Below, piece after piece: positions 29,624 through 37,699 of a stretch of 64,000 nucleotides of DNA; position 1 is the first letter of the stretch, and each line of letters begins with the position of its first letter. The notes under the pieces are model-generated. The model was not told the origin of the DNA. It was given only the letters and a program-made list of their open reading frames with translations, and made no database searches. Position numbers and translations under genes: made by a program. This stretch comes from an uncultured Candidatus Entotheonella sp. (GTDB lineage Bacteria > Tectomicrobia > Entotheonellia > Entotheonellales > Entotheonellaceae), in NCBI GenBank assembly GCA_958295825.1, contig OY282375.1:3147489-3211488 (forward strand). The letters run 5' to 3'.

Positions 29624-31069
29624 TCAAACTACAACTGTAGTATTAGGGGCAAAGCGAACGTAATCAAAATCAATGGGTTGGCCATTAATGCCGCGTGACG
29701 GGGGGCCGATCCAGCTCGCCATTTCGCCCGGCGCCGTCACCGGTTTCATAAGCGACTCGACAAAGCCGTGATCCGCATTCGACGGCAACCAGTCATGGGC
29801 TTGGCGCGCCCAGTCATCGGCAGACAGGAGGTCCCCGACCGGGGAGACTTCGACATTGGCAAACACGCCAATGCGGCGGTTGAAGCCACGGTGCGGCAAC
29901 GTTAATTGATAATCGACGCCACGCTGGGTGATCGCGCGATTCCACCGATCGACGCCGCGCTGGCTATCCACGATAAACGCATCCCGCAAGCGCTCGTTGA
30001 GTGCCAGCAGCGCGGGTTGGTCCTCACAAACAATCGTCCCGTCTTGCGGCGAATACACGGGCCACAGGTCCTCGGTCAGGCGGTGATCGTCATCGATGCG
30101 CGTCTCCTGAAACCGCCCTTTGAGCCCGGTGGTGAAATAATTGGCCGCATTGGTCGAGTGTTCCTGGCCAAAAAGATCGAGCGAGACGCTGTAATGAAAA
30201 TTCAAAAAACGCTGAATGGCAGGCAGATCAATGGCACCGGCGGCCCGAATCCGTTCGGGATCATCGGTTTTGAGCGCCGCCATAATATCGCACGTGCGTT
30301 CGACGACGCGCCGAATTCCCGTCTCGCCGACGAACATGTGATGCGCCTCCTCCGTCAGCATAAACCGGCAGGTGCGCGCGAGCGGGTCGAACCCGGATTC
30401 GGCCAGGGAGGCGAGCTGGTATTTGCCGTCACGGTCGGTAAAGTGGGTAAACATGAAGTACGATAGCCAATGCGGCGTTTTTTCGTTAAACGCCCCCAAG
30501 ATGCGCGGTCGATCGGGGTCCCCCGAATGACGCTGCAGCATCTCTTCCGCCTCTTCCCGGCCATCGCGGCCAAAATAGGCGTGCAGCAGATAGACCATCG
30601 CCCACAGGTGCCGACCCTCTTCGACATTGATTTGATATAAGTTGCGCAGGTCGTAGAGCGATGGACACGTGGCGCCCAGGTGGCGCTGTTGCTCCACCGA
30701 GGCCGGTTCCGTATCGCCTTGGGTGACGATGAGGCGGCGCAGCGCGCTGCGATACTCACCCGGCACTTCCTGCCACGCCGGCTCCCCTTGATGGTTGCCG
30801 AACGCGATGGTGCGCTCCGCCTGCGGCTTGGCAAGAAAAATCCCCCAGCGATAATCCGGCATTTTGACATAGCCAAAATTCGCCCAGCCGTCGCTTTCCA
30901 CACTAAATGCAGTGCGTAGATAGACATCATGGGTCAGGGCGCCTTCCGGCCCCAGTTTATGCCACCAACGCAGATAATTCGGCTGCCACGACTCCAACGC
31001 GCGCTGCAGGCGACGGTTGTCCGCCAGCGCCACGTTGTTGGGGATGCGTTCGCTATAATCGATGGACAT
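29624..31069 (-). CDS. boxB: benzoyl-CoA 2,3-epoxidase, oxygenase component BoxB
   Basis: Class I di-iron monooxygenase that forms 2,3-epoxybenzoyl-CoA in the aerobic box pathway. The 481-residue protein starts IDYSERIPNNVALADNRRLQ and contains both di-iron ExxH motifs, INVEEGRHLWAM and LTEEAHHMFVG, in the expected helices. Further family segments are NYLRWWHKLGPEGALTHDVY and WFxL-type loop PHWLSYFMFTHFTDRDGKYQ. It starts only 2 bases after the boxC stop, so the two genes are surely cotranscribed in the order boxC-boxB. The reductase BoxA that normally feeds it electrons is not in the window. Confidence 0.94.
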   Translation of the reverse strand: MSIDYSERIPNNVALADNRRLQRALESWQPNYLRWWHKLGPEGALTHDVYLRTAFSVESDGWANFGYVKMPDYRWGIFLAKPQAERTIAFGNHQGEPAWQEVPGEYRSALRRLIVTQGDTEPASVEQQRHLGATCPSLYDLRNLYQINVEEGRHLWAMVYLLHAYFGRDGREEAEEMLQRHSGDPDRPRILGAFNEKTPHWLSYFMFTHFTDRDGKYQLASLAESGFDPLARTCRFMLTEEAHHMFVGETGIRRVVERTCDIMAALKTDDPERIRAAGAIDLPAIQRFLNFHYSVSLDLFGQEHSTNAANYFTTGLKGRFQETRIDDDHRLTEDLWPVYSPQDGTIVCEDQPALLALNERLRDAFIVDSQRGVDRWNRAITQRGVDYQLTLPHRGFNRRIGVFANVEVSPVGDLLSADDWARQAHDWLPSNADHGFVESLMKPVTAPGEMASWIGPPSRGINGQPIDFDYVRFAPNTTVVV

Positions 31070-31071
31070 CC

Positions 31072-32772
31072 CTACACCCTTCTTTTGTCAAATGACGTCT
31101 TTTTTCCAGTGCCGTACAACGTCAGAGCACCGTCCTCGCCGACGGCGTTGGGGCGCTGGAAAATCCAGTTCTGCCACGCACTCAAACGGCCGAAAATCTT
31201 GCTTTCCATGGTTTCCGGGCCGCCGAAGCGTAGGCTCCCCTCCATCCCCGTCAACGCGTCCGGCGAGAAACTCGCACGCTCCTCCAATGCCAAGCGCACC
31301 TCGTCTTCCCAATCGATAGCGTCGGGGATAAACGTCACGAGCCCAAGCGCCTCGGCTTCTTGCGCGTCGGTCTCTTCTCCTATCCGAGTTTGCAAATACG
31401 CGACGTGTTCAGGAGCGGACAGAAAGCGGCTTTGCAGCCGCGTCAAGCCGTTCACCATTGGAAACGGTCCGAAATTCAGCGGCGAGAGCCGTATCGTAGC
31501 CGGAGGCAATTCGTTCTCTTCAAATGGCCCGTCCAGCATATAAACACGGTCGGCCGCCAGTACCAATTCCAGCAAGAGTCCGGCAAAGCAACTCCCGGGC
31601 TCGACCAAGGCCATCAGGCTCCGTGAACTGACCTCCAGCCGTTTGAGCGTGCGCTTCCAATACAGCAGAATTTCACGCACCAGCCAATCGTCAGCCTGGT
31701 CGATCAGCGTTTTCTCTATCGCTTCCACCGCTGCATGCGCACCCTCGCTGCGAAACACCCACGTGCCGATTTCGCCTTCGTTCAGGCGCAGATGCAGGAC
31801 CGCGTCGTCGAGCGCCCGCGTCATGGCCACCGGCCACCACGACGCCCCGGCCTGGCAAATGGTCTCCAGAGTTGCCGGTGGCGTCTCAGCCGGCCCTTGA
31901 ATCGTCAACGTCGCCGAGGCCAATTCCCGATCGATATCGACTGTCAAGGTGTCATAGCAGATACGGTCGGCCTCGATGGTACGGGCCAGAGGCGTCAGCG
32001 TCATACCCGCAGCCTCAGCCGGCCGGTCCGATTGCGCAGCGCGTTCCAGGGCCCGCGCGTGGACCACCTCATCAAAACGGGAGCGCGGCGCCAGAGCATC
32101 GACAAGGTTCCACGCCAGAGCTCGCTGGCCCCGCAAGCCCTCGGACGTGGTGCAGAAAAAATCGGCACGATCATGCCGGACACGGCGTTTGTCAACGAGC
32201 CGAGTCAGCCCGCCCGTCCCGGGCAGCACTGCCAGCAGCGGCAACTCCGGCAGGGACACCGCACTCGCGCCATCGTCAATGAGAACGATGTCGTCACACG
32301 CCAGGGCCAGCTCATAGCCGCCCCCCGACGCCGTGCCATTGACGGCGCAGAGGTACGTCTGGCCTGAGTATTCAGTGGCGTCTTCGATGCTATTTCTGGT
32401 TTCGTTGGTGAACTTGCAAAAATTGACCTTGTGGGCGTGTGACGCGCTGCCGAGCATGCGAATGTTCGCCCCGGCGCAAAACACCTGCGGCTTGGCGGAT
32501 ACGATGACCACTGCCGCGACTTCCGGGTACTCGAATCGCAGGCGCTGTATGGCATCGTAAAGCTCGATATCCACCCCGAGATCGTACGAATTGAGCTTGA
32601 GTTCATACCCCGCAACGAGCGGCGCCTCTTCTTGCACGTCCAGCGTCAGCGTCGCCACCCGACCTTCAACCGTGAGCGTCCAGTGCCGATACTGATCGGG
32701 ATGCGTGCGGAAATCGACGAGCGGCTCTTGTCGTGCCGACGGCGCCTGGGTGAGGCTATCGCGCGTCGCCAT
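31072..32772 (-). CDS. boxC: 2,3-epoxybenzoyl-CoA dihydrolase BoxC
   Basis: Crotonase-superfamily enzyme that hydrolyses 2,3-epoxybenzoyl-CoA to a dialdehyde CoA ester plus formate. The chain has 566 residues, matching the unusual double-length BoxC family. The N-terminal half contains the crotonase oxyanion segments KPQVFCAGANIRMLGSA and CAVNGTASGGGYELALACDD. The C-terminal half has a degenerate second crotonase-like domain (VEPGSCFAGLLLELVLAADR). GAAGGA stands upstream of the ATG. It is the first gene of a two-gene boxCB unit. No BoxD-like aldehyde dehydrogenase is nearby; a possible benzoate-activating ligase (60480-62114) cannot be tied to the pathway from sequence. Confidence 0.94.
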   Translation of the reverse strand: MATRDSLTQAPSARQEPLVDFRTHPDQYRHWTLTVEGRVATLTLDVQEEAPLVAGYELKLNSYDLGVDIELYDAIQRLRFEYPEVAAVVIVSAKPQVFCAGANIRMLGSASHAHKVNFCKFTNETRNSIEDATEYSGQTYLCAVNGTASGGGYELALACDDIVLIDDGASAVSLPELPLLAVLPGTGGLTRLVDKRRVRHDRADFFCTTSEGLRGQRALAWNLVDALAPRSRFDEVVHARALERAAQSDRPAEAAGMTLTPLARTIEADRICYDTLTVDIDRELASATLTIQGPAETPPATLETICQAGASWWPVAMTRALDDAVLHLRLNEGEIGTWVFRSEGAHAAVEAIEKTLIDQADDWLVREILLYWKRTLKRLEVSSRSLMALVEPGSCFAGLLLELVLAADRVYMLDGPFEENELPPATIRLSPLNFGPFPMVNGLTRLQSRFLSAPEHVAYLQTRIGEETDAQEAEALGLVTFIPDAIDWEDEVRLALEERASFSPDALTGMEGSLRFGGPETMESKIFGRLSAWQNWIFQRPNAVGEDGALTLYGTGKKTSFDKRRV

Positions 32773-33139
32773 TACTTGAATGTCCTTCTTTCATGCTGAA
32801 CGCAATTCGTCTACCGCAGCCACGCTGCCGCTATACCGGCAGGGCCGTTGCTGCCCGGATCATGCTCTTCTGGGTGGGTGTGGTGAAATCCAGCACGTTG
32901 GCAACACAGCGGCTACTTGGAAAGCCAAGTGCTTCACCGCTGCTTCCGATATGGCAAGGGCAACGAGAGGGCGTGCAAACCCAAAACCAAGGTCTGCGGG
33001 CTGCGAATGTCAGCGCGCAGATCGTCAAGTCGCTGGTCGATGACGTCGAGTAGAGGAGACGACTGGCGGCAGCAGGCGAATGGCGGGCGCTGTTCCCGGC
33101 GGCCTGCAGTGCGGCAACTTCCCTCTTTCAGAGCCCGCG
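32773..33139. other. gene-free region upstream of boxC
   Basis: No open frame here shows family similarity. It must contain the boxC promoter on the minus strand, but I cannot point to a convincing -35/-10 pair. A frame of 65 codons at 32831-33028 (minus) has several Cys and Trp but no credible start site, and I do not call it. Confidence 0.35.
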
Positions 33140-33235
33140 TCAGTACTCCCCGGCCGACGCCATGGCCGCCGTCATCGCCATCAGGGCCATGAACGCCATC
33201 CATAAGGGTCTGCGTAAACGTATGTCGGTCATCAT
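33140..33235 (-). CDS. possible 31-residue Met-rich hydrophobic small protein
   Basis: An ATGATG start with CAGGAGA eight to nine bases upstream opens a 31-residue frame: a basic head (MMTDIRLRRPLW), then a hydrophobic Met/Ala-rich run (MAFMALMAMTAAMASA) and GEY before TGA. It looks like a complete signal peptide with an AMASA cleavage-type end, or a single-pass small membrane protein. Six or more methionines within 25 residues is unusual. It could also be the surviving head of a lost exported protein. It lies 164 bases after the coiled-coil gene on the same strand. Confidence 0.4.
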   Translation of the reverse strand: MMTDIRLRRPLWMAFMALMAMTAAMASAGEY

Positions 33236-33399
33236 GCGTGCATTCTCCTGTCAGCAGGTGTCAACTGGACGACGCCACAGGCGCTCATCCTGGCCGCCTT
33301 CATTTTTACATATCCAGCCGGGACACGGCGTTGGCAGTGGCCCTCAGTTGGCGCCCGGCCCTTTCGTGTACGACATTGCGCCGTATTCACAAACTACCC

Positions 33400-33720
33400 C
33401 TAGTCGGCGTTTTCGGGGCCGATACCGGCTTTTTCTTCGAGGCGCGTGATGCGCCCCTCGAAGACGCGCAGCACGTCCTTGATCTCGTCGTGCTGGCGCT
33501 GGTTTTCCGCCTGCAGGGTGTCGAACCGGCGGTTCATGTCGTCTTGCAAGGCGTCGAATCGGCGGTTGTTTTCCGTCTGCGTGGTGTCGAAACGCCGGTT
33601 CATCTCCGTCTGCATGGCGTCGATACGCCCGTTCATGGCGTCCAGTCGTCCGTTGACCTGGTTGAACATAGTCACCATCGCCACGAACAAGCCCGCCAGC
33701 AGGACGTTGTTACCGATCAT
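33400..33720 (-). CDS. membrane-anchored coiled-coil protein
   Basis: 106 residues: a hydrophobic N-terminal helix (NNVLLAGLFVAMVTMF) followed by a regular heptad-like repeat in which the unit MNRRFDTxQ(T/A)ENN recurs about every 11 residues, then IKDVLRVFEGRITRLEEK. This is the common anchored coiled-coil type of unknown function found in many bacteria and phages. The start is uncertain: the ATG at 33720 has only a weak GGAA; a GTG at 33765 would add 15 residues. It follows the LLM oxidoreductase on the same strand. Confidence 0.65.
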   Translation of the reverse strand: MIGNNVLLAGLFVAMVTMFNQVNGRLDAMNGRIDAMQTEMNRRFDTTQTENNRRFDALQDDMNRRFDTLQAENQRQHDEIKDVLRVFEGRITRLEEKAGIGPENAD

Positions 33721-33834
33721 CTTCCAGTTCCAAGGTTCTCTCCTCTCAATCGCGCCCGAAGCCACGCGGCGGCTCCAGGGCCTCCAAGTCGTTGCACAGG
33801 GTTCGCAAGTTTCTGCCGTTGCGCTTCCCTTTTA

Positions 33835-34833
33835 TCAGGAGCCGACAAGGCGTTCCAGGATGCGAGCGATTTCGTCCGGCGGCGCGTCCACCTGCACGGT
33901 ATGCATGTCGATTCCCGCTTCCGACTGAGCCGCCAGGCGGTCCAAACAGGCTTCCAGCGGTCCGGCGAAGAAGAGGCTGTCAACGAGGTCGTCGGGCACT
34001 GCGGCGGTTCCGGCGGCGCGGCCGCCTTTGTCCCAGGCGGCGCGGATGGTCCGAACGGCGTCGCCGTGGCCAAGCCGGGTAAGTTGCTCGCGGTAATAAT
34101 CGCCCATGTTGGTCACGTAAAAGGCAATGTGGCTCTTGCCCTCCTGACGGTAGGTTCCGGGGTTGGAAGTCACGGTGACGCTGCCCGGACTGCGTACGGT
34201 GACGCTGGCGGGGTCGCGGCCTGCCGCCGACACCTGCTGACGGAACGCCTTCACTTCCTGCCCAAGCTGCCCCAACGGGATCAGAACCGGCATCCAACCG
34301 TCCGCCAGCCAAGCGGTCTGGGCAACGCTTTTGGGCGTCAACGAGGCGATGAAAATCGGGATGTCGGCGCGTAGGGGCTCGAAGCGCAGCCGGAAGCCGC
34401 GCTGCAGCGTGAATACCTTGCCCTCGTAGTGCAGCGGCTCCTGGGCGAGGATCATGCGGATGATCTCGATGTATTCGCGCAGGCGTGTGAGGGACGGCTG
34501 GAAGGGCACGCCGTGCCAGTGTTCGATGACGCGGTAACCGCTGGTGCCGAGGCCGATCAGCATGCGCCCGCCGCTCAGCTCGTCGAGGGTGGCGAAGTGC
34601 TGCGCCAGGGCCGCCGGGGTGCGCGAGTAGGTGTTGACGATGCCGCTGCCGAGCGTGATGCGCTTGGTCTCGCGCGCCAGCACCGCCAGCATGGTGAAGC
34701 AATCGCGGCCCCACGCCTCCGGCACCCACACCGTGTCCACTCCCGCGTCGTCGGCCGCACACACCCGCGTTATGCCTTGTTCCCAGTCGAATGGCCCTTG
34801 CCAGTTAAAGCCTACGGACAGCCGCCGTGCCAT
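33835..34833 (-). CDS. LLM-class flavin-dependent oxidoreductase
   Basis: 332 residues with the luciferase-like barrel: VGFNWQGPFDWEQGITRVC, VDTVWVPEAWGRDCF, ITLGSGIVNTYSRTPAAL and LDELSGGRMLIGLGTSGYRV. The SGGRMLIGLG motif and the N-terminal VWVPEAWG are typical of F420-dependent N5,N10-methylene-H4MPT-reductase-like members, but flavin use cannot be excluded. It is clearly different from the LLM protein at 14544-15485. AAGGAG precedes the ATG. It follows ltaE by 32 bases in the dapF-ltaE-LLM run. Confidence 0.88.
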   Translation of the reverse strand: MARRLSVGFNWQGPFDWEQGITRVCAADDAGVDTVWVPEAWGRDCFTMLAVLARETKRITLGSGIVNTYSRTPAALAQHFATLDELSGGRMLIGLGTSGYRVIEHWHGVPFQPSLTRLREYIEIIRMILAQEPLHYEGKVFTLQRGFRLRFEPLRADIPIFIASLTPKSVAQTAWLADGWMPVLIPLGQLGQEVKAFRQQVSAAGRDPASVTVRSPGSVTVTSNPGTYRQEGKSHIAFYVTNMGDYYREQLTRLGHGDAVRTIRAAWDKGGRAAGTAAVPDDLVDSLFFAGPLEACLDRLAAQSEAGIDMHTVQVDAPPDEIARILERLVGS

Positions 34834-34865
34834 GCGTTGCTCCTTAGTCTGATTGACGAATTGAA

Positions 34866-35906
34866 TTATTGACCGTTAAGAATGCCGCACATGATCTCGG
34901 CGGCCTGTTCCACCTCGGCGCGGCTGACGTCGAGGTGCGTCACCAAACGCATGCCGTAGCGTCCCATGGCGAGGGGCAGAACACCGCGCTGGCTCATCGC
35001 TGCCGCCAAGCCGGGCGCGTCCACACGCGCCTCGTCGGGGTCGAGTTGCAAGTAGATGATGTTGGTTTCGACCTGGGACGGCTCGACCCGCAAGCCGGGG
35101 GCGCCGCTGATGCGTTCGGCGAGCAGCTTGGCGTTCAGATGGTCGTCGGCGAGGCGTTCGACGTTGTTCTCCAATGCGTAAATGCCCGCGGCGGCCAGGA
35201 TGCCGGCCTGCCGCATGCCGCCGCCGAACATCTTGCGGTAGCGCTGCGCTCGGCGGATGAAGTCCTCTCCGGCAGCAATGACGGAGCCGACCGGCGCCCC
35301 TAAGCCCTTGGACAGGCACAGCGTGCACGAATCGAAGTACTGAGTGACCTCCGTGGCCTGCAGGCCGGAAGCCACGGTGGCGTTCATCAGGCGGGCGCCG
35401 TCGAGGTGCATGGCGAGCCCTGCGGCGCGGGCCACGTCGTGGATGTCCTTGATGCGGTCCACAGGATAGACGGCGCCGCCGCCGCGGTTGTGGGTATTTT
35501 CCAGCGACACCAGACGGGTGGGGGCGTTATGAACGTCATTGCCGTGGCGTATCACCCGCGCCACCTGTTCGGCAGACAGCACGCCGCGCTCGCCGTCCTG
35601 CAGATTGACCTGCACGCCGGACAGCGCCGCCAGACCGCCGGACTCGCTGTTGAACGGGTGGCTGGTGCGTTCCATGATGATCTCGTCGCCGGGCTGCGTG
35701 TGCACCTTGATGGATATCTGATTGGCCATGGTGCCGGAGGGCACGTACAGGGCCGCCGCCTTGCCCAGCACTTGCGCCGCGAGTTCCTGCAACCGGTTGA
35801 CGGACGGGTCCTCGCCAAACACGTCGTCGCCGACCTCGGCCTCGGCCATGGCGCGGCGCATTTCCGGGGACGGTTTGCTGACGGTATCGCTGCGTAGATC
35901 GATCAT
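34866..35906 (-). CDS. ltaE: low-specificity L-threonine aldolase
   Basis: PLP enzyme cleaving threonine or allo-threonine to glycine and acetaldehyde. Of 346 residues, the start [39 protein letters not shown], the aspartate motif [14 protein letters not shown] and the PLP lysine motif [14 protein letters not shown] are all family signatures. The ATG at 35906 overlaps the dapF stop as ATGA and has GGAGGAAG upstream, so I reject the nine-codon longer frame. Production of glycine from threonine fits the many threonine-pathway genes in the window. Confidence 0.93.
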   Translation of the reverse strand: MIDLRSDTVSKPSPEMRRAMAEAEVGDDVFGEDPSVNRLQELAAQVLGKAAALYVPSGTMANQISIKVHTQPGDEIIMERTSHPFNSESGGLAALSGVQVNLQDGERGVLSAEQVARVIRHGNDVHNAPTRLVSLENTHNRGGGAVYPVDRIKDIHDVARAAGLAMHLDGARLMNATVASGLQATEVTQYFDSCTLCLSKGLGAPVGSVIAAGEDFIRRAQRYRKMFGGGMRQAGILAAAGIYALENNVERLADDHLNAKLLAERISGAPGLRVEPSQVETNIIYLQLDPDEARVDAPGLAAAMSQRGVLPLAMGRYGMRLVTHLDVSRAEVEQAAEIMCGILNGQ

Positions 35907-36754
35907 GAGTGCGCTTCCTCCTGCTGATGCCATTCGCCGTTGAACACCTCCATGGCCGGGCCGGTCATCAAGACTTGGTTATCGCTGGCCTGCCATTCCA
36001 ATTCCAGGGGACCGCCCAGCAGGTGCGCGGTGACCCTCCGGTCCGTGCGCCCGGTGAGGTGACACGCCACCGCGGCGGCCGAGGCGCCGGTGCCGCAAGC
36101 AAGTGTTTCGCCCGAGCCGCGCTCCCAGACGCGCATGCTGAACGATTCCCGGTCGTGCACCTGGATAAATTCGGTGTTGACCCCCTCCGGGAAGACGTCG
36201 TGGTGCTCAAAATGCGGCCCCCAGCGGGCCACGTCGAAGCCGTCAACGTCCTCCACGAACACCACGCAGTGCGGGTTGCCCATCGATACTGCGGTGACGT
36301 CGAAGGTGGCGCCGTCGACGAGCAGCGGCTCGTTGATCACCTCACCCGGCGTGCCCTGCATGGGAATCTGCGCCCGCTGCAGACGGGGTTCGCCCATCCT
36401 GACGCGCACCCGGTCGACCGCGCCGCCGGCGACAAACAAGTCCAGATTCAGGACGCCTGCCAAGGTCTCGACGTTCAGGGGGGTGCGGCGGGCAATGTCG
36501 TGGTCGTATACGTATTTGGCCACGCAGCGAATGCCGTTGCCGCACATCTGCGCCTCGCTGCCGTCGGCATTGAACATGCGCATGCGGCAATCGGCTTTGT
36601 CAGAGGGCAGGATGAGAATCAGGCCATCAGCGCCGATGCCGAAATGCCGGTCGCTCACCGCCCGCGCCATCGCGGCGGGGTCGTCGACCCGCTCCTCAAA
36701 GCCATTAACGTAAACATAGTCGTTACCAAGCCCGTGCATTTTGGTGAAGCGCAT
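35903..36754 (-). CDS. dapF: diaminopimelate epimerase
   Basis: Converts LL- to meso-diaminopimelate for lysine and peptidoglycan. Both catalytic cysteines are visible: [18 protein letters not shown] and [13 protein letters not shown]. The N-terminus [20 protein letters not shown] is standard, and 283 residues is a normal length. I use the ATG at 36754; the frame is open for 34 more codons without similarity. The stop overlaps the ltaE start, so the pair is translationally coupled. The 231-base gap to the divergent ComEA-like gene holds the promoters of both units. Confidence 0.95.
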   Translation of the reverse strand: MRFTKMHGLGNDYVYVNGFEERVDDPAAMARAVSDRHFGIGADGLILILPSDKADCRMRMFNADGSEAQMCGNGIRCVAKYVYDHDIARRTPLNVETLAGVLNLDLFVAGGAVDRVRVRMGEPRLQRAQIPMQGTPGEVINEPLLVDGATFDVTAVSMGNPHCVVFVEDVDGFDVARWGPHFEHHDVFPEGVNTEFIQVHDRESFSMRVWERGSGETLACGTGASAAAVACHLTGRTDRRVTAHLLGGPLELEWQASDNQVLMTGPAMEVFNGEWHQQEEAHS

Positions 36755-36868
36755 GCCGCCATCCCCGTGTTTGATTCTCGTCTCGAACGTTCTTGGCCAA
36801 CAGGCCGCGTGTTTTTCGGTCTCGGTACGGTGGCAAAACCCCGCACGGTTTGTCAAGCCGGGAATGGC

Positions 36869-36897
36869 TTGACTTCGTCGGTGGCAGTCCGTAATCT
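36869..36897 (+). promoter_or_regulatory. strong sigma70-type promoter for the ComEA-selenoprotein operon
   Basis: TTGACT at 36869-36874 and TAATCT at 36892-36897 have the ideal 17-base spacer. This places the transcript start near 36904, about 80 bases before the ComEA-like ATG. No other promoter-like pair is seen between here and the two selenoprotein genes. Confidence 0.65.
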
Positions 36898-36985
36898 GCC
36901 ACCTCTATTTTTGGCTTCCCAAGACAGATTCTGAATAGGTTGGTTCCTGTTCATGTTCGGCCTACTCAACGGAGAAGGAGCACCT

Positions 36986-37285
36986 ATGAAGTTCGATAGG
37001 CGACGCTTGGCAACCGTTGCCCTGGCGATTGCCCTGCTGGTCGGCGGCCTGGGTTTGGGTACGGCGCAGGACGAGGGCACGCCCATCAACATCAACACGG
37101 CCGATGAGGTCGAGTTGATGATGTTGAAGGGCATCGGCGAAGCTAAGGCTAAGGCCATTATCGAGTACCGGGAGGCGCAATCCTTCGAAACCATCGAAGA
37201 CCTCATGAAGGTCTCGGGAATTGGCGAGAAGACCTTTGAAAACATCAAGGGCCGCATCACCGTTGGGGAAACGACGGACGAGTAG
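36986..37285 (+). CDS. ComEA-like exported helix-hairpin-helix protein
   Basis: 99 residues: a signal peptide (basic start, then TVALAIALLVGGLGLGTAQ, cleaved near residue 28) and a single ComEA-type double helix-hairpin-helix unit, ININTADEVELMMLKGIGEA followed by LMKVSGIGEKTFENIKGRIT. Such domains bind DNA without sequence specificity and often act in DNA uptake at the cell surface. A clear GGAGAAGGAG precedes the ATG at 36986. It is the first gene of the three-gene unit with the two selenoproteins; 27 bases separate it from the first of them. Why a DNA-binding exported protein heads a redox operon is unclear. Confidence 0.88.
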   Translation: MKFDRRRLATVALAIALLVGGLGLGTAQDEGTPININTADEVELMMLKGIGEAKAKAIIEYREAQSFETIEDLMKVSGIGEKTFENIKGRITVGETTDE

Positions 37286-37312
37286 AGGCGCAGGGCCCGC
37301 GAAGGAGTGCAC

Positions 37313-37660
37313 ATGAGCCGGCAAGTGGATTGGTACTATCACCGCAAGGGTTGAACCACCTGTTCCAAGGTTTCCAGGTTTTTGGAGACCCGTGACGTGA
37401 CGGTGCAGGACACGATTCCGGCAAGCAGGAAGCTCGGGCTGAGCGATGCGCTGGCATTGGTGGAGCAGGCCGACCGGCTGGTTGTCGCGAAAGGCAAGAA
37501 GCTAACGGAGCTCAATCTGGGCGCCGAACCGCCGACCTCTGACGCGGTGGCCAAGCTGATGCTGGGGCCGACCGGCAACCTGCGAGCCCCCACCCTGCGC
37601 GTTGGACGCACCCTCGTCGTCGGCTACAATGAGCAGGTACTGGTGGAGACGTTCGGCTAA
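37313..37660 (+). CDS. selenoprotein, ArsC/Spx-like thioredoxin fold, UxxC active site (TGA = Sec14)
   Basis: Starts at ATG 37313 with GAAGGAG upstream and reads through an in-frame TGA at 37352-37354 to TAA at 37658, giving 115 residues. The region around the TGA is WYYHRKG-U-TTCSKVSRFLE: the TGA occupies the first cysteine position of a CxxC redox motif. The C-terminal part, with RAPTLRVGRTLVVGYNEQV, matches the end of ArsC/Spx-like proteins, where a cis-Pro segment (usually RPILV) packs against the active site. Without readthrough the product would be a useless 13-mer, while the rest of the frame is free of stops and conserved in type. A hairpin follows the TGA. Role: probably a thiol/selenol oxidoreductase; arsenate reduction is possible but unproven. 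A conventional annotation would start at the internal ATG 37382 and lose the active site. Confidence 0.85.
37352..37379 (+). promoter_or_regulatory. candidate bacterial SECIS stem-loop of the ArsC-like selenoprotein
   Basis: Three bases after the TGA begins a stem ACCTG (37358-37362) / CAGGT (37375-37379) with a 12-base loop TTCCAAGGTTTC containing GG. Position and size suit a bacterial SECIS, which lies within about 40 bases downstream of the UGA, but the stem is short. Confidence 0.45.
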
Positions 37661-37661
37661 T

Positions 37662-37679
37662 CCCGCGGCAAGGCGCGGG
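37662..37679 (+). other. hairpin between the two selenoprotein genes
   Basis: CCCGCG (37662-37667) / CGCGGG (37674-37679) with a GCAAGG loop and no T-run after it. It is more likely an mRNA processing or stabilising hairpin than a terminator, as the next ribosome-binding site starts 5 bases later. Confidence 0.5.
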
Positions 37680-37699
37680 CTGAGAGAAAGGAAGTGAGC

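Noticed and set aside
29278-29640. 120-codon plus-strand frame after the indolepyruvate oxidoreductase
   Set aside because: It has no convincing family similarity, irregular composition and overlaps the boxB end; not supported.
33140-33235. Sec readthrough of the TGA ending the 31-residue peptide
   Set aside because: A second TGA follows three codons later and no redox motif appears.
33238-34374. 378-codon plus-strand open frame over the coiled-coil and LLM genes
   Set aside because: Its repeats only mirror the heptad repeats of the real gene on the other strand.
37382-37660. 92-codon gene starting at the internal ATG 37382
   Set aside because: This is the back part of the ArsC-like selenoprotein; it lacks the active site and has no ribosome-binding site, while ATG 37313 with GAAGGAG explains the whole frame when TGA is read as Sec.
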